Shown here: one piece after another, positions 1-9,051 of the stretch
Layout: the number at the start of each line of letters is the position of its first letter
How positions within the stretch are numbered: position 1 is the first letter of the stretch
NCBI GenBank assembly: GCA_001275005.1
Contig: JWZX01002823.1
Location: 1 to 38,084, forward strand
Direction: 5' to 3'
Length of the DNA stretch: 38,084 nt
Source of the DNA: Chrysochromulina tobinii
Lineage: Eukaryota > Haptophyta > Prymnesiales > Chrysochromulinaceae
The notes under the pieces: generated by a model
The model's database searches: none
Told to the model about the DNA's origin: nothing
The model's input: the letters and a program-made list of their open reading frames with translations, nothing else
Program-made: the position numbers and the translations under genes

Positions 1-1
1 C

Positions 2-121
2 GCGGCGGCGGCGCCCGCGGCGGCTGCGCCCGCGGCTGCGGGTGGCAAGCCGGCGGCCAAGGCCAAGGAGCCGGAGCCCGAGGAGGAGGAGGAGGCTGCG
101 GGCTTCGACCTCTTCGATTAA
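2..121 (+). CDS. 60S acidic ribosomal P protein (P1/P2/P0 type), 3' end
   Basis: Partial: only the last 39 codons lie in the window, and the stop TAA is at 119-121. The visible tail is an Ala/Pro-rich hinge, then a Lys/Glu linker, then a run of Glu, and it ends in GFDLFD. That order (Ala-rich hinge, acidic stretch, G-F-x-L-F-D terminus) is the signature of the ribosomal stalk P proteins, whose C-terminus recruits translation factors to the large subunit. The known consensus is GFGLFD; Asp in place of the second Gly is a mild variant. The sequence cannot tell P1, P2 and P0 apart because they share this tail. Confidence 0.75.
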   Translation, partial: AAAAPAAAAPAAAGGKPAAKAKEPEPEEEEEAAGFDLFD

Positions 122-697
122 GCTCGCTTACTCGTCCAGACTCCCCCGGAGCCCCCCCCCCTTCCCCACGGCTATCCGGGCAGGGTCCGCGGCTCGCTTG
201 CTCGCAACGCATCGCTCCCGCGGGTGGTGCGTATCCTTCCTGATCGCTGCCGTGCTCCAGTTTTAGGATTAGGCGCGGCTGTGCGGCTGGGGGTGACGCT
301 CCGCGTGCATTTTCGCGCTGTGCCACGGATCCCGAGTGCAAGAGTCCGTGTTGTAATTGATCGCGGCCCCCCCAAATCGAGCTTTGCACTCTTTTCGCTC
401 CGTTAACGGCTCACGCGAATCTTTGACCTGCCCGTCTATGAAGTGAATCCTCGGCGGGCGCGGGTCTCGTCTCTCTTGAACTTCAATCCTTCCGGTCTCG
501 GGACTGTGATCTGTGTGCTGGCTGGCACCTAGACGCTGACGTGCGCAGCGTCACTCGGTCCCAGCTCCACCGGCCATCGCCCCGGCTCCCGACCGCGGCG
601 CGCGGCTCACGACGACGCCTTTAGGAACCTAGCAGGACGCGACGTGTCTCGAGCTGTCGAGCAGCGGAGGGTGAGGGCCGGTGGGCCGGTGGGGTGG
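122..697. other. Convergent intergenic region
   Basis: This region lies between the ribosomal P-protein stop and the XRCC4 stop on the opposite strand. The short reading frames here are low-complexity Arg/Pro/Ser translations of GC-rich DNA with no recognisable domain. It should hold the two 3' UTRs. I see no clear AATAAA signal. Confidence 0.5.
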
Positions 698-1713
698 CTA
701 TAGCAAATCGAGGATATCCCCCTGCTCCTCCTCGTGCTGCTGCGGAGGTGGCGGCATCGCCGCTGCCGTTGCCGTCGTTGCCGGCGCCGCGGGCTGCCGC
801 CTCGTCGTGCCGCCGCCTGCCGACGAAACCGACGCGCCCGGTACGGCGCTCCGTGGTGCCGAGGTGGCGCGTCTCTGTCTGCTCTCCTCCTCCTCGTCGT
901 CGTCCGCGTCCGCGTCGTCACCCAGGTTGGACTCGTGGTCTGACACGTGCGCAAAGGCGCTTTCGAGCGCTGTCTCGAGCGCGCAGATGCGGCGCTTCTT
1001 GCGGTTGAGCAGCAAGAGGAAGCGGTGACGGCGCGCGTCGAAACTCTCGTCAGAAGCCTCCGTGGCCACGCGCGACTCGATCGCGTCGAGTTCTTGCAGC
1101 TCTGCCTGCAGCACGTGGGCACTAGGGGGCGCTTCGTCACGCCGTCACGCCGTCACGTCGTCACGTCGTCACGTCGTCATGTGCAGGCCGAGTTCAGTGT
1201 CGCAGGGCGGAAGCACAGGTGGGGGATGCGGGCCATGGAGACGCAGCGCCCACGCACCTGAAGCTGAGCGCGCTCCTTCTCGTATTGGCCACATGTCCGC
1301 TGCAGCGCCGTGCACTCCTCGACCAGGCGCCGAAGCAGCGTGCGCAGCCCGTCGCCCAGAGGGTGGTCGACGTATAGCGTCATGGCCTGCTGCAGCACGT
1401 AATCGAACACTCCGTCGTTGTGCGTGCTCTTCCACGTAAGTTTGGCAGTGTCGTGCCGGGGGCCAATGGCGAGGGCATCGCTCGGGCCGCTCCGCAGCCC
1501 TTGGACCAGCTTCTTGCGGAAGTCGTCGGGCGAAGTGCCCGACGGGTGCCGCAGGTCCCGCGCATCGAGCTCGCCTGACCAAGTGCGTGTGCCGTCGCAG
1601 AGCATGACGCGCACGCTTCCCGTGGCCGTGGCGAGACAGGATAAGTACGCAACGCATGCGCCCTCGCCGCCGATGGCGAGGACGCGAGCATCGGCGGCCG
1701 ATGAGGCGTCCAT
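698..1713 (-). CDS. XRCC4: XRCC4-like DNA double-strand-break repair protein
   Basis: Model: complement(join(698..1105,1258..1713)), about 287 residues (human 336). The junction is phase 0, donor CAG|GTGCGT and acceptor CTGCAG|GCAG. The N-terminal part resembles the XRCC4 head domain, with LCDGTRTWSGELDA matching the family's T-D-G-x-x-x-W-x-G strand, followed by KLTWKS. The second exon opens with the coiled coil; RHRFLLLLNRKKRRICALE matches the human YKRFILVLNEKKTKI segment closely. The tail is acidic and ends GDILDLL, like the D-L-F-D-E-I end of human XRCC4. The family scaffolds DNA ligase IV in non-homologous end joining in the nucleus. The 152-nt intron holds tandem GTGACGAC-type repeats. 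The gene is head-to-head with the gene at 1845. Confidence 0.88.
1106..1257 (-). repeat. XRCC4 intron with tandem GTGACGAC-like repeats
   Basis: The 152-nt intron contains five or six back-to-back copies of an 8-9 nt unit (plus strand GTCACGTC / GTCACGCC, about 1136-1180). The donor is GTGCGT and the acceptor CTGCAG. Confidence 0.7.
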
Positions 1714-1844
1714 TTGTGTTCACAAAATGTAACACGAGTGTGAAGAGTGTTTGCCATATCAGCCAGTGCTCTTTACTCATGCTACGGCGACCAACGGGGT
1801 GACTCTGACACTCTCCATCACATCACGCGGCTGCCGATAACGAG
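1714..1844. promoter_or_regulatory. Bidirectional promoter region, XRCC4 / 1845 gene
   Basis: Only 131 nt separate the two divergent start codons, so both promoters and 5' UTRs must overlap here. It is lower in GC than its flanks (for example around the start of XRCC4). No TATA box is obvious. The call rests on position only. Confidence 0.5.
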
Positions 1845-2841
1845 ATGCGTTCTCCGAAACCGCGAATGATGTCGTGCGCTTTGCTTCTCTTCGTCGTGTG
1901 CGCGACGCTGCGCCACGCGGCTGCCGACTGCACCGCGCTCGGATGCGTACTCACCGCTGGCGAGCACAAGTGGAGCGCCATCGTGCGTGGCGACGAGTGG
2001 ACGCTGAGCCTGAGCATCTCGGAGGAGCAGGACTCGGCGGCGGGCTCCCTGCTGCGTGGCGGCGTGGCGGAGGCGGTGAGCGCGGCCGTGAGCTTCTCTC
2101 GCAGCTCGAACGAGGCGATGGTCGCCTGGGCGTCGGCCGAGACGCAGGCCAACTGGTCCGCGATCATCTTCCATCTCGCGCCGCACACGATATACGTGCA
2201 TGGCAGCGGAGGCGAGCTCGTTGAGCTCGAGCGCGTGGAGATCGAGCGGTCGGCGGCGCGCCCGACTGCGACGACGAGCGGCGCGCTCACCGATCCGGAA
2301 GGGGGCACCGGAAGCAGCAGCTACCTGCCCGTGCCCGGCACCAATGTTCGTCTGCGCTCGCCCATCGACGGCGCGTGCTTGCTGACGGTGCCCGGCTCGG
2401 ACGCTCCCATGTTTGGTTCGTGCGACGGCGCCGGGAGCGTCTGGGCACTGCTCACCGGACGCGAGCCCTACAGTCGAGGCCTGCGGAACGTCGAGCGCGG
2501 CATGTGCCTGCAGCGGAAGTGCTACAGCGGCGGCAAGAATACGATGCAGCTCGGCAAGTGCGGCGTGTGCGGTACGATGCGATGGACCCTGGATCGCTCG
2601 CGTCTCGTCACCCCGAGCCTCACCTCGTCCGCATTCTTTTGCATCAGCCGCGCGCTCTCGTCGCCAGAGGCGGCGGCGGCGGCGCGTGCTGCTACGGTGC
2701 GTTTCGCCAGTGCGCCTGCGGTGGTTACGCCTGCGGTGGTTACGCCTGCCAACGCCACCGACGCCGACGCCACGAACACCGACGCCGCCGCCAATGCCAC
2801 CAGCGCCCACGGAGCCGCTGACGCCGCCGTCGACGACAGCA

Positions 2842-2877
<36 letters not shown>

Positions 2878-5041
2878 GCGCGGACGATGACGCCGAAGGC
2901 CACGCGAGCACAAGCGCCGTGCCGAGCGCCGAGCCGAGCGCCGTACCGAGCGCCGCCTACACGGCGCCGTGCGGCGCGGACGCAGAGCCGGTGCTCGTCG
3001 AGACGGCGCGCCTCCTTCTCTCGCAGCCGAGGGCTTCGCCAGAGACGCTGCTCGACGACTGGCTCGCCCGACTCGGCGCGGCACAGCGCGCTGAGGTGGG
3101 CGAGCTCATGACGGCGCTCGGCACAGCGCGGGCGAGCGCGGCGTCGTCATTGGCGGCGCTCTCGTCGGAAAAGGGCGAGCTCGCAGCCGAGGTGACGAAA
3201 CTCAACGACCGCCCTACGCATGCACATGCTCACCACGGCGCCCTCCCCTCCCCACAGGTGACGAAACTCAACGGCCAGGCGGCGAGCCTGAGCGAGCAGC
3301 TCGAGCTGACGAAGCTCAAGTCCGAGCAGACGGCCCAGGCGCTCGATGGCACACAGAAGCAGCTCAAGATGGCCAGGACGGCGCGTGAGGCCGCCCTCAC
3401 CTCAGAGCGGCACTGGAAGTCGCAATTGATGGAGGCGCAGGGGCGTGCGGATGCGCTGCAGGAGGCCACGGGCGCCGCGATGAATGAAACCGACGCCGCG
3501 TCGGTACGTTTGGGCGAAACCACCTCCACGATCCTATGCATGCACGTGCTCACCACGGCGCCCTCTCCCCACAGGTACGTTTGGGCGAAACCACCTCCAC
3601 GATCCCATGCATGCATGTGCTCACCACGGCGCCCTCTCCCCACAGGTACGTTTGGGCGAAACCACCTCCACGATCCGTCTTCTCAACGCGTCGCTCGTCG
3701 CCGCGGAAGCTCGAGCACTGCGGGCTGCGGAGAAGGCACAGCAGAGCGAGGCGGCCCAGAGGCAGCTCGCGATGGACGACACCGAGCGGGCGAAGCGCGC
3801 GGCGGCGAGGGAGGTGGAGCTCGAGAAGGTGAGTGCGCGCGCAATCAGCTGCGAGGCCAGGATCACGGAGGAGTGGAAGGGGCAGGCGGAGTGCAAGGAG
3901 GCGGCCGAAGCGCGCGCCGTCCTGAGCGCACAGCTCGCCTCCCAACGCAATCTCACCCAGCGAGCTCAGGCGGCGGCTGATGAGGCGCGTCATCAGGCCG
4001 TTGGGAGGGAGGCGGCGGCCGAGCTGGCGGCGCAGTGTGCGGCGGCCAAGGTGGAGGTCGAGGCGCAGCTCAGTGTCCTTTTGACGAAGCACGCGACCCT
4101 CACTACCGAAACCACAGCATGCCGCCAGAGCGAGCAGGCGGCGCTCACCTCCCTAGGCGTCGCCGAGGCGCAGGCGACGTCGCAGAGCGCCGTAGCGGGC
4201 GCGTGCGCTGCCGAGGCGAAGCGCTCGACGGCGCGCCTCGCGCATCTCGAGACCGAGCTCGCCAATCTCGCCGAGCTCAACGTGAGCTGCGCGACCGAGC
4301 TCGAGCGGTTCGTCAACTTCGTCGATGAGGCCCCTGTTGGAGTCTCGACGAGCGTGCGGCTCGTGCGGACTGCGCGTCGGCTGCTCGGCGCGGACGCTGC
4401 AGTGAGCGCCCACCAACTGCGTGGACTGCTTCGCGCGTTCACAGACGCCCTGAGTGCGCCTGTGAAGGCCAAATGGTATGCATGCTGAGTGTGACTGATG
4501 GCCTTCTGAAGGCCTCTCTGATGGCCTTGTGATGGCCTCTTGAGTGACTTGTCTGATGGCCTCCCTCATCAGGTACCGTCTTGACGTGCATGCACGTGCC
4601 CGAGGCGGCGCTTTTGGCGCGAGCTGGTCCGCTTGGCCTCCCTCCTCGCCCCCACCTATCCACCTGGCTGTGGACGCCCGTCCGTCCTTGTATGGGCTGC
4701 TCCTGCTGCTGCTGCTGCTGCTTCGCTCCTACTTCGTGCAGCGGCGCTGCGGGCAAGCTCTGCGCGCAGCCGCTGTAGAGCTTGCCGAGCTTCGGGACAA
4801 GCATGGCGGTTCGGCCGCTGGCGCGCCGGCCGCTGGCGCCGTCGCGGGCTCCATCAAGGGTGCCGTCAAGGGCGTCGGCGGCGGTGGCGGCGGCGGCATT
4901 GTTAAAGGCAGTTCCGGTCCGGGGACTTCGCCGCCGCCCTCTGCGCCGCCCTCGCCGCCCTCCGTACCCATGGAGCCGTTCGAGTGTCCATCCGCATCAC
5001 TGCCGCCGCCAGCATCCCCGCCGCGCCATGTTGAGTTGTGA
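1845..5041 (+). CDS. Secreted/type I membrane protein: trefoil-like region, coiled coil, C-terminal TM
   Basis: Model: join(1845..3191,3258..3503,3646..4475,4573..5041), 963 residues; all phases agree. It begins with a signal peptide (SCALLLFVVCATLRHAAA). A Cys-rich stretch at about residues 165-260 (IDGACLLTVPG, GMCLQRKCYSGG, MQLGKCG, MRWTLD) looks like a ricin-B-type beta-trefoil repeat, but this is only a resemblance. An Ala/Ser-rich linker with a poly-Ser run and N-glycosylation-type sites follows, then some 400 residues of heptad-rich coiled coil. Near the C-terminus a poly-Leu membrane segment precedes a basic stop-transfer stretch, then a Gly- and Pro-rich cytosolic tail. Its function is unknown; the layout suggests a surface or endomembrane tether. 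Its introns carry striking copies of the adjacent exons. Introns 1 and 2 could also be read partly in frame, so isoforms are possible. Confidence 0.75.
3192..3257 (+). repeat. 66-nt intron starting with a copy of the next exon
   Basis: The first 19 nt (GTGACGAAACTCAACGACC) recur at 3258-3276, the start of the next exon, with one mismatch. The rest is the shared module CTCACCACGGCGCCC followed by CCCACAG. The length is a multiple of three and there is no in-frame stop, so retention would still be readable. Confidence 0.8.
3504..3645 (+). repeat. Two tandem 71-nt intron units, each starting as the next exon
   Basis: Units lie at 3504-3574 and 3575-3645. Each runs from GTACGTTTGGGCGAAACC to CCCCACAG. 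The exon at 3646 begins with the same sequence (GTACGTTTGGGCGAAACCAC and on through ACGATCC). Each unit therefore has its own donor-like GTACGT and acceptor CACAG, and an AG|GT junction sits between the units. The two copies differ at only two or three positions, which suggests recent duplication. Confidence 0.9.
4476..4572 (+). repeat. Intron of CTGATGGCCT-type repeats
   Basis: 97-nt intron with donor ATG|GTATGCATGC and acceptor CTCATCAG|GTACCG. The interior is repeated TGATGGCCT units. It joins phase 2 to phase 1 through a Trp codon (TG|G). It has the same repeat family and acceptor as introns in the kinesin, FATP and PhyH-family genes. Confidence 0.75.
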
Positions 5042-5699
5042 AGTCTCCCAAGACGGTGTGAACGCACCCGTGGCGGGTGGCAGCGCGACTCACCGGAGGG
5101 CAGTTGGCATTGCCACAGTCCATTGTCCTACAATAGTGTGCAGCTGCGTGAATGCGGAGTCAACATGCGGGACGAATCGGTTCGGTCCCGGGTGACGGTC
5201 CCGGCGCGGCGGGGCGTCGCTGCGTCGTCTGTCGGTAGGGGGTCGCGGCAGGGGCGAGGGGGACGTATTGCGGCGTCGTGCGCTTTTCGGCAGGGCATTC
5301 GCGTCATTTCGTTTAATCGGCGCATTGTAGTTTGAGAAATCGGTGCGGCGAGGGCCGAGGGCCTGTGCGAGCCGAGCGTGACGAAGCTATAGAGTGGCGG
5401 ACCGGACCGTGGCGCCGGCGGCGGGACGCGCGGCGGCTGACTGTATTCACAGCGGTCAAGCTGCGTCGTGTCACCGCACGGGGGTAGACAAAGCCTCAAA
5501 CGCGGCTCCGCTCTCCTCTCCGCGAAGAACAAGAACGCGGCCCGACGCGAACGCACGCCTCGACGCGACCCCCATGCTCATTGTTCTCGACACCGCCTCC
5601 GTCACTCTATAGACTGTCTCTCGAAGGAAGCGGTCGACCGGCAACCTGTGTGGGCGCTCGAAACTTAACGGCTCAAAAGCCCCGATCGGACCAGCGCGC
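5042..5699. other. Convergent intergenic region
   Basis: This lies between two convergent 3' ends. No ORF with a recognisable domain is present. A 10-bp inverted pair (CTATAGAGTG at 5387-5396 and CACTCTATAG at 5603-5612) is present, but it is short and about 200 nt apart. Confidence 0.45.
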
Positions 5700-6461
5700 T
5701 CATCGATTCCGCGCGGAGGTGGAGAGCATCGCAAGCGCTGTCACACCGCTGAGCACGCAGGCGGCGACCGAAGCGATATACGTCCGCCGAATCTCCCGAG
5801 ATACTATCTCGGCGTGCCGCGCATGCTCGGCAGCAGAAGCCCCGACCGGAGCCGCCGCGTATGCTGCTGGCGCCGCCGCCGCCGCCGCGGGTGCGCTCGG
5901 TACGGCGCGCCTTTGCAATGCCGCCAGCACGCCAGCTTCAATCTCGGCCTTCATCTCGGATGCGAAGGTTTCCTGACGCAGCATGCTCATCTCTTGATGC
6001 AACGCGTCGGCGAGCGCTGCACGGTCCACCGACGGAGGGTATGCGCTCACCACCGGCGGGCTCGAGCGCAGCGCCGACGTGAACCACCCGGCGATGGAGA
6101 AGCTCCCGCCAAGGACCCACATGAACAGCATCGAGTCGAGCCGCGCCTTGTGTTCGATGCACAACTCGCCGAGCCGGTTCTGCTCGATCGAGATCTGCTC
6201 AAAGTTGCCCTCCGCGCGCGCCTTGGCCCGGCTCGCAATCCGCTCCTCGATCCGTTTGTCCAAATCGCACAGGTGGCTATCCAGCTGCTTGACGAGCCAC
6301 ACCACGCTGCGCTTCGTACGCTCGTACGTGCGCTTTGCACGCTCGTACGAGTGGTCCGGCCCAGATGGCTGTGGTGGCTGCTCCGCAGCCACGGTCGACG
6401 AAGCGCCGCGCCTCGTCCATCGCGTGGTCGACGCCGGGCCTCGGCGGAGCATAATTCCCAT
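5700..6461 (-). CDS. Small coiled-coil protein with two predicted membrane helices
   Basis: Single exon, 253 residues, family not recognised. A basic N-terminus (residues 1-40) could be a targeting sequence. A charged helical stretch at about 40-105 (Glu/Lys/Arg-rich, with DKRIEERIASRAKAR) looks like a coiled coil. A hydrophobic segment at about 110-128 (MLFMWVLGGSFSIAGWF) and another at about 229-249 (VAACVLSGVTALAML) could span a membrane; an Ala-rich linker separates them. The basic N-terminus and C-terminal helix would suit an organelle membrane protein, but that is inference. The start at 6461 is the first ATG of the open frame. Confidence 0.6.
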   Translation of the reverse strand: MGIMLRRGPASTTRWTRRGASSTVAAEQPPQPSGPDHSYERAKRTYERTKRSVVWLVKQLDSHLCDLDKRIEERIASRAKARAEGNFEQISIEQNRLGELCIEHKARLDSMLFMWVLGGSFSIAGWFTSALRSSPPVVSAYPPSVDRAALADALHQEMSMLRQETFASEMKAEIEAGVLAALQRRAVPSAPAAAAAAPAAYAAAPVGASAAEHARHAEIVSREIRRTYIASVAACVLSGVTALAMLSTSARNR

Positions 6462-6814
6462 TCGGTTGGTGCGGAATCGTACCGGTAAAAAGACGCCGGG
6501 GGGAGCCGGAATCGCACCGGTACGTAAGTCAAGTCAAGTTCAAGGCAAGTAAAGTCATTTGATAGGCTTCCGTTTGGTTGTCTGTTGTTTATGTATAGAC
6601 TTGACTTGACTAACAACACGCGCATCCATGAACTAGTACTTGTGTTTCAAAGTCACCCGACACTTTCGGAGTTTCGGTGTCTTCAAATGGTACAAGTAGG
6701 TACTTCGACCTTCCCTCCCAGCCCCTTGACCTTCCTTGCACGCATCGTACGACCTTCGGTGCGACACACCGGAGATGCATGCTACCGTTTCCCTATAGTT
6801 GCATAGAGAAAACA
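6462..6814. promoter_or_regulatory. Divergent intergenic region with a dispersed repeat and a hairpin
   Basis: 353 nt between divergent starts, AT-richer than its surroundings. It carries a 30-bp block (6480-6509) whose exact reverse complement lies at 21851-21880, flanked on the other side by a second ACCGGTACG. It also has inverted arms AAGTCAAGTCAAG (near 6526) and CTTGACTTGACT (near 6600). It must hold both promoters. Confidence 0.5.
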
Positions 6815-8543
6815 ATGGCCGCTCCATCCTTGGCCGGTGCAGCTTCCTTAAGCGGGCGGCCCTGGTCACCACCTGGCCACCATCTGGTCAGGCAGCTGCA
6901 ACCCGCAGAGAGCAGCGTGACCACGCTCGACACGCTCATGACGTCGCTCCACCTGTCGCTGGAGAAGAGGTTGCTCGCGACCATGCCCGGCTCGTTGCAC
7001 GACGCGCAGACGCAGCAGTGGCTCGCGATGGCCAAGGCTGGCATGCGCGCCGGCATCAGGAAGTCGTCCGTCCTTCCACTCGTGAGGCCCAATTCATCCC
7101 CGGCTTACCCGGCACATCGCACGGTGACGATGACGCTTCAAGCGGTGGCATGTTCTCCAACTCCATTTGAGACGAGCACGACGTTCTCAAAAGCAGGAGG
7201 CCGCCCCGTGCGTCCTTGCACGTCCGCGCCACTGTGCCCAACACAGCGCGTGCGGCACGAGCAGAGCAAGCGCAACGTGGTCGCGTGGCGCGAGGAGCTC
7301 AAGCGACGCTTTGAGGAGGATCGCACCTCAACAGGTGTGGTTGACACTGATTGTGTGTGGCAGATGTGGCAGTGTCACACACCCTAGTGTTACCCTAGTG
7401 TCACCCCTATAGACCTCTGATTGTACTCTGATTGGCGTTAGATTGGCGTTAGATTGCCGTTGATGGTCTATTGATGGCCGTTGATTAGCCGTTGATTACT
7501 GTTCCTGATGACCACTGACTGTGTTATGACTGTGTTGCGGATCGCAAACGGATCGCACGTCGGCAGCTCGCCACGAAGAGGCGATGGCACAACGGCAGGT
7601 GCAACGGCACGCAAAGAGCCATCTCGAGGCCGAGCGGGCGATCAAATGGCGGGAGGAGCGGGTGAGTGGAGTGATTGTGATCGTGATGGTTAGCGTGATT
7701 GTAGGCATGGGATTGCCATCTGATTGCCATATGATTGCCATATGATTGCCATATGATTGCCATATGATTGCCATCTGAAGAAGTGAAGATCTGATTAGAT
7801 CTGATGCCATCTGAATGCCATTTGTGAGTGTTGTGATACGAATCTCGTGGGATCTCGTGGGATCTCGTGGGATCTCGTGGGATCTCGTGTTAATCTCGTG
7901 TGGGACCCTTTGCTCGACATCTTGTGAGCAGGAGGCGATGCACGAGGCCCGCCAATGGCGCAAGCGAGAGGCCGACGCGAAGGCCACTGCCCAGGCCAAC
8001 CAGCTGCTTCGCAAACAGCTCGCAGCGATGCAGGCGGAGGCGGCGGCGGCTGGAGGCGCCCCGTGCAGCGTGCCCCTCATCGACCGTCGCTCACCTGAGC
8101 ACCGACCGTTTATTTGGTCCTTCGGGCGGCGACGTCCGCTGAGCCCAGCGGAAGAGCCGCCGGAGAAGCCGGGCGAGGTGAGTGCCGCTCTGAGGACCAT
8201 TTATGGATATTTGATGATTGTTTGATGATAGATTGATGACCTTTTGATGACCTCTGATGGCCTCTGATGACCTCTGATGACCTCTGCTGAGATTGCAACA
8301 TTGCATGTATAGGTGCGCGCTTGGATCGAGGAGCAGCTAACGCGCGGCTACGCTCTCAGCGCGTCCGAGATCTCCGAGCTTCGTCACAAGCGAGACGAGC
8401 TCGATCAGAGACGTGTACCTGCTTGGATCGAAGAGCAGCTTGCGCGCGGCTACGCTCTCAGCGCGTCCGATATCTCTGAGCTTCGTGCTCACAAGCGTCG
8501 TCGCAAGCGCGACGGCGAACTCGGGCCGAGGAGACATGTTTAG
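6815..8543 (+). CDS. Coiled-coil protein with a duplicated C-terminal segment
   Basis: Model: join(6815..7334,7567..7661,7932..8177,8313..8543), 363 residues; phases 1, 0 and 0 all agree. The family is not recognised. The N-terminus is Ser/Pro-rich with a short helix around LMTSLHLSLEKRLL. Charged helix follows across exons 1-3 (WREELKRRFEEDRTST, then ERAIKWREER, then EARQWRKREADAKATAQ). The last exon encodes two near-identical copies of a 22-residue unit, AWIEEQL.RGYALSAS.ISEL, 34 residues apart, and a basic tail. Exon 1 stays open, but a cryptic intron near 7082-7195 (GTGAGG to GCAG) is possible because that stretch has poor-looking composition. Confidence 0.65.
7662..7931 (+). repeat. Intron with two tandem-repeat arrays
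   Basis: 270-nt intron. One array repeats ATGATTGCCAT about every 11 nt (near 7713-7775), and a second repeats ATCTCGTGGG every 10 nt (near 7842-7890). Donor CGG|GTGAGT, acceptor GAGCAG. Confidence 0.75.
8319..8486 (+). repeat. 66-bp exonic direct repeat
   Basis: Copies at 8319-8384 and 8421-8486 are about 92% identical (roughly 5 mismatches) and are separated by 36 nt. Both are translated in the same frame, because the 102-nt period is a multiple of three. Confidence 0.85.
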
Positions 8544-9051
8544 AGACGTGTTCCCGCTTCAATCATGGTTGCCTTATGTGACAATTCCAATTGGCTCTTG
8601 CAATTGGGTTTGGCATGCAATGTGGCGACATGTATACTCTCGCGAGGGCGTTGCATGCTTGGCGCCGCGCTTGAGGTGTTATTAAAACTAAGGGTGTATC
8701 GGGCCACTCAACTTCTTGAAGGTGTGAACTGACGAACTATATGCTGGGTCGTTGGCATGCGCAAGGACGGACGGACGCTGCGTCTCTTCAGGGGGCGGCG
8801 ACGTACATACTCGTTGCCCCTTGGCTCGCCCATTTTGGGGGTTCACCGCCCACGTTGGCGGGCGCGCTCCCTCCTGAGTGCATATGTGGGTCTCGCCGCA
8901 CTCTCTCTTTTTATGGCTGTTTCTCAGGTCTCCGTCCGCATGTGTCTCATCTGAGGCCTGGCCTGTATTGTATTGTATTGTTTTCACGGCTGTGCTGCTT
9001 ACGTGTTGTGTGTATTAACATGAACTGACGAACTGAAGCAGCCTCCCGCCA
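8544..9051. other. Intergenic region, possible insertion flanked by 14-bp direct repeats
   Basis: No supported gene. TGAACTGACGAACT occurs at 8725-8738 and again at 9021-9034, bracketing 282 nt that end in a GTATT-rich stretch. It also holds the promoter of the 9052 gene. Confidence 0.45.

Noticed and set aside
1818-2903. 361-codon minus-strand frame opposite the 1845 gene
   Set aside because: His/Arg/Ala-rich with no domain. The plus strand has a signal peptide, Cys-rich region and coiled coil in a consistent frame.
5387-5612. Inverted CTATAGAGTG / CACTCTATAG pair
   Set aside because: Only 10 nt and about 200 nt apart, with no other element features, so chance is a fair explanation.
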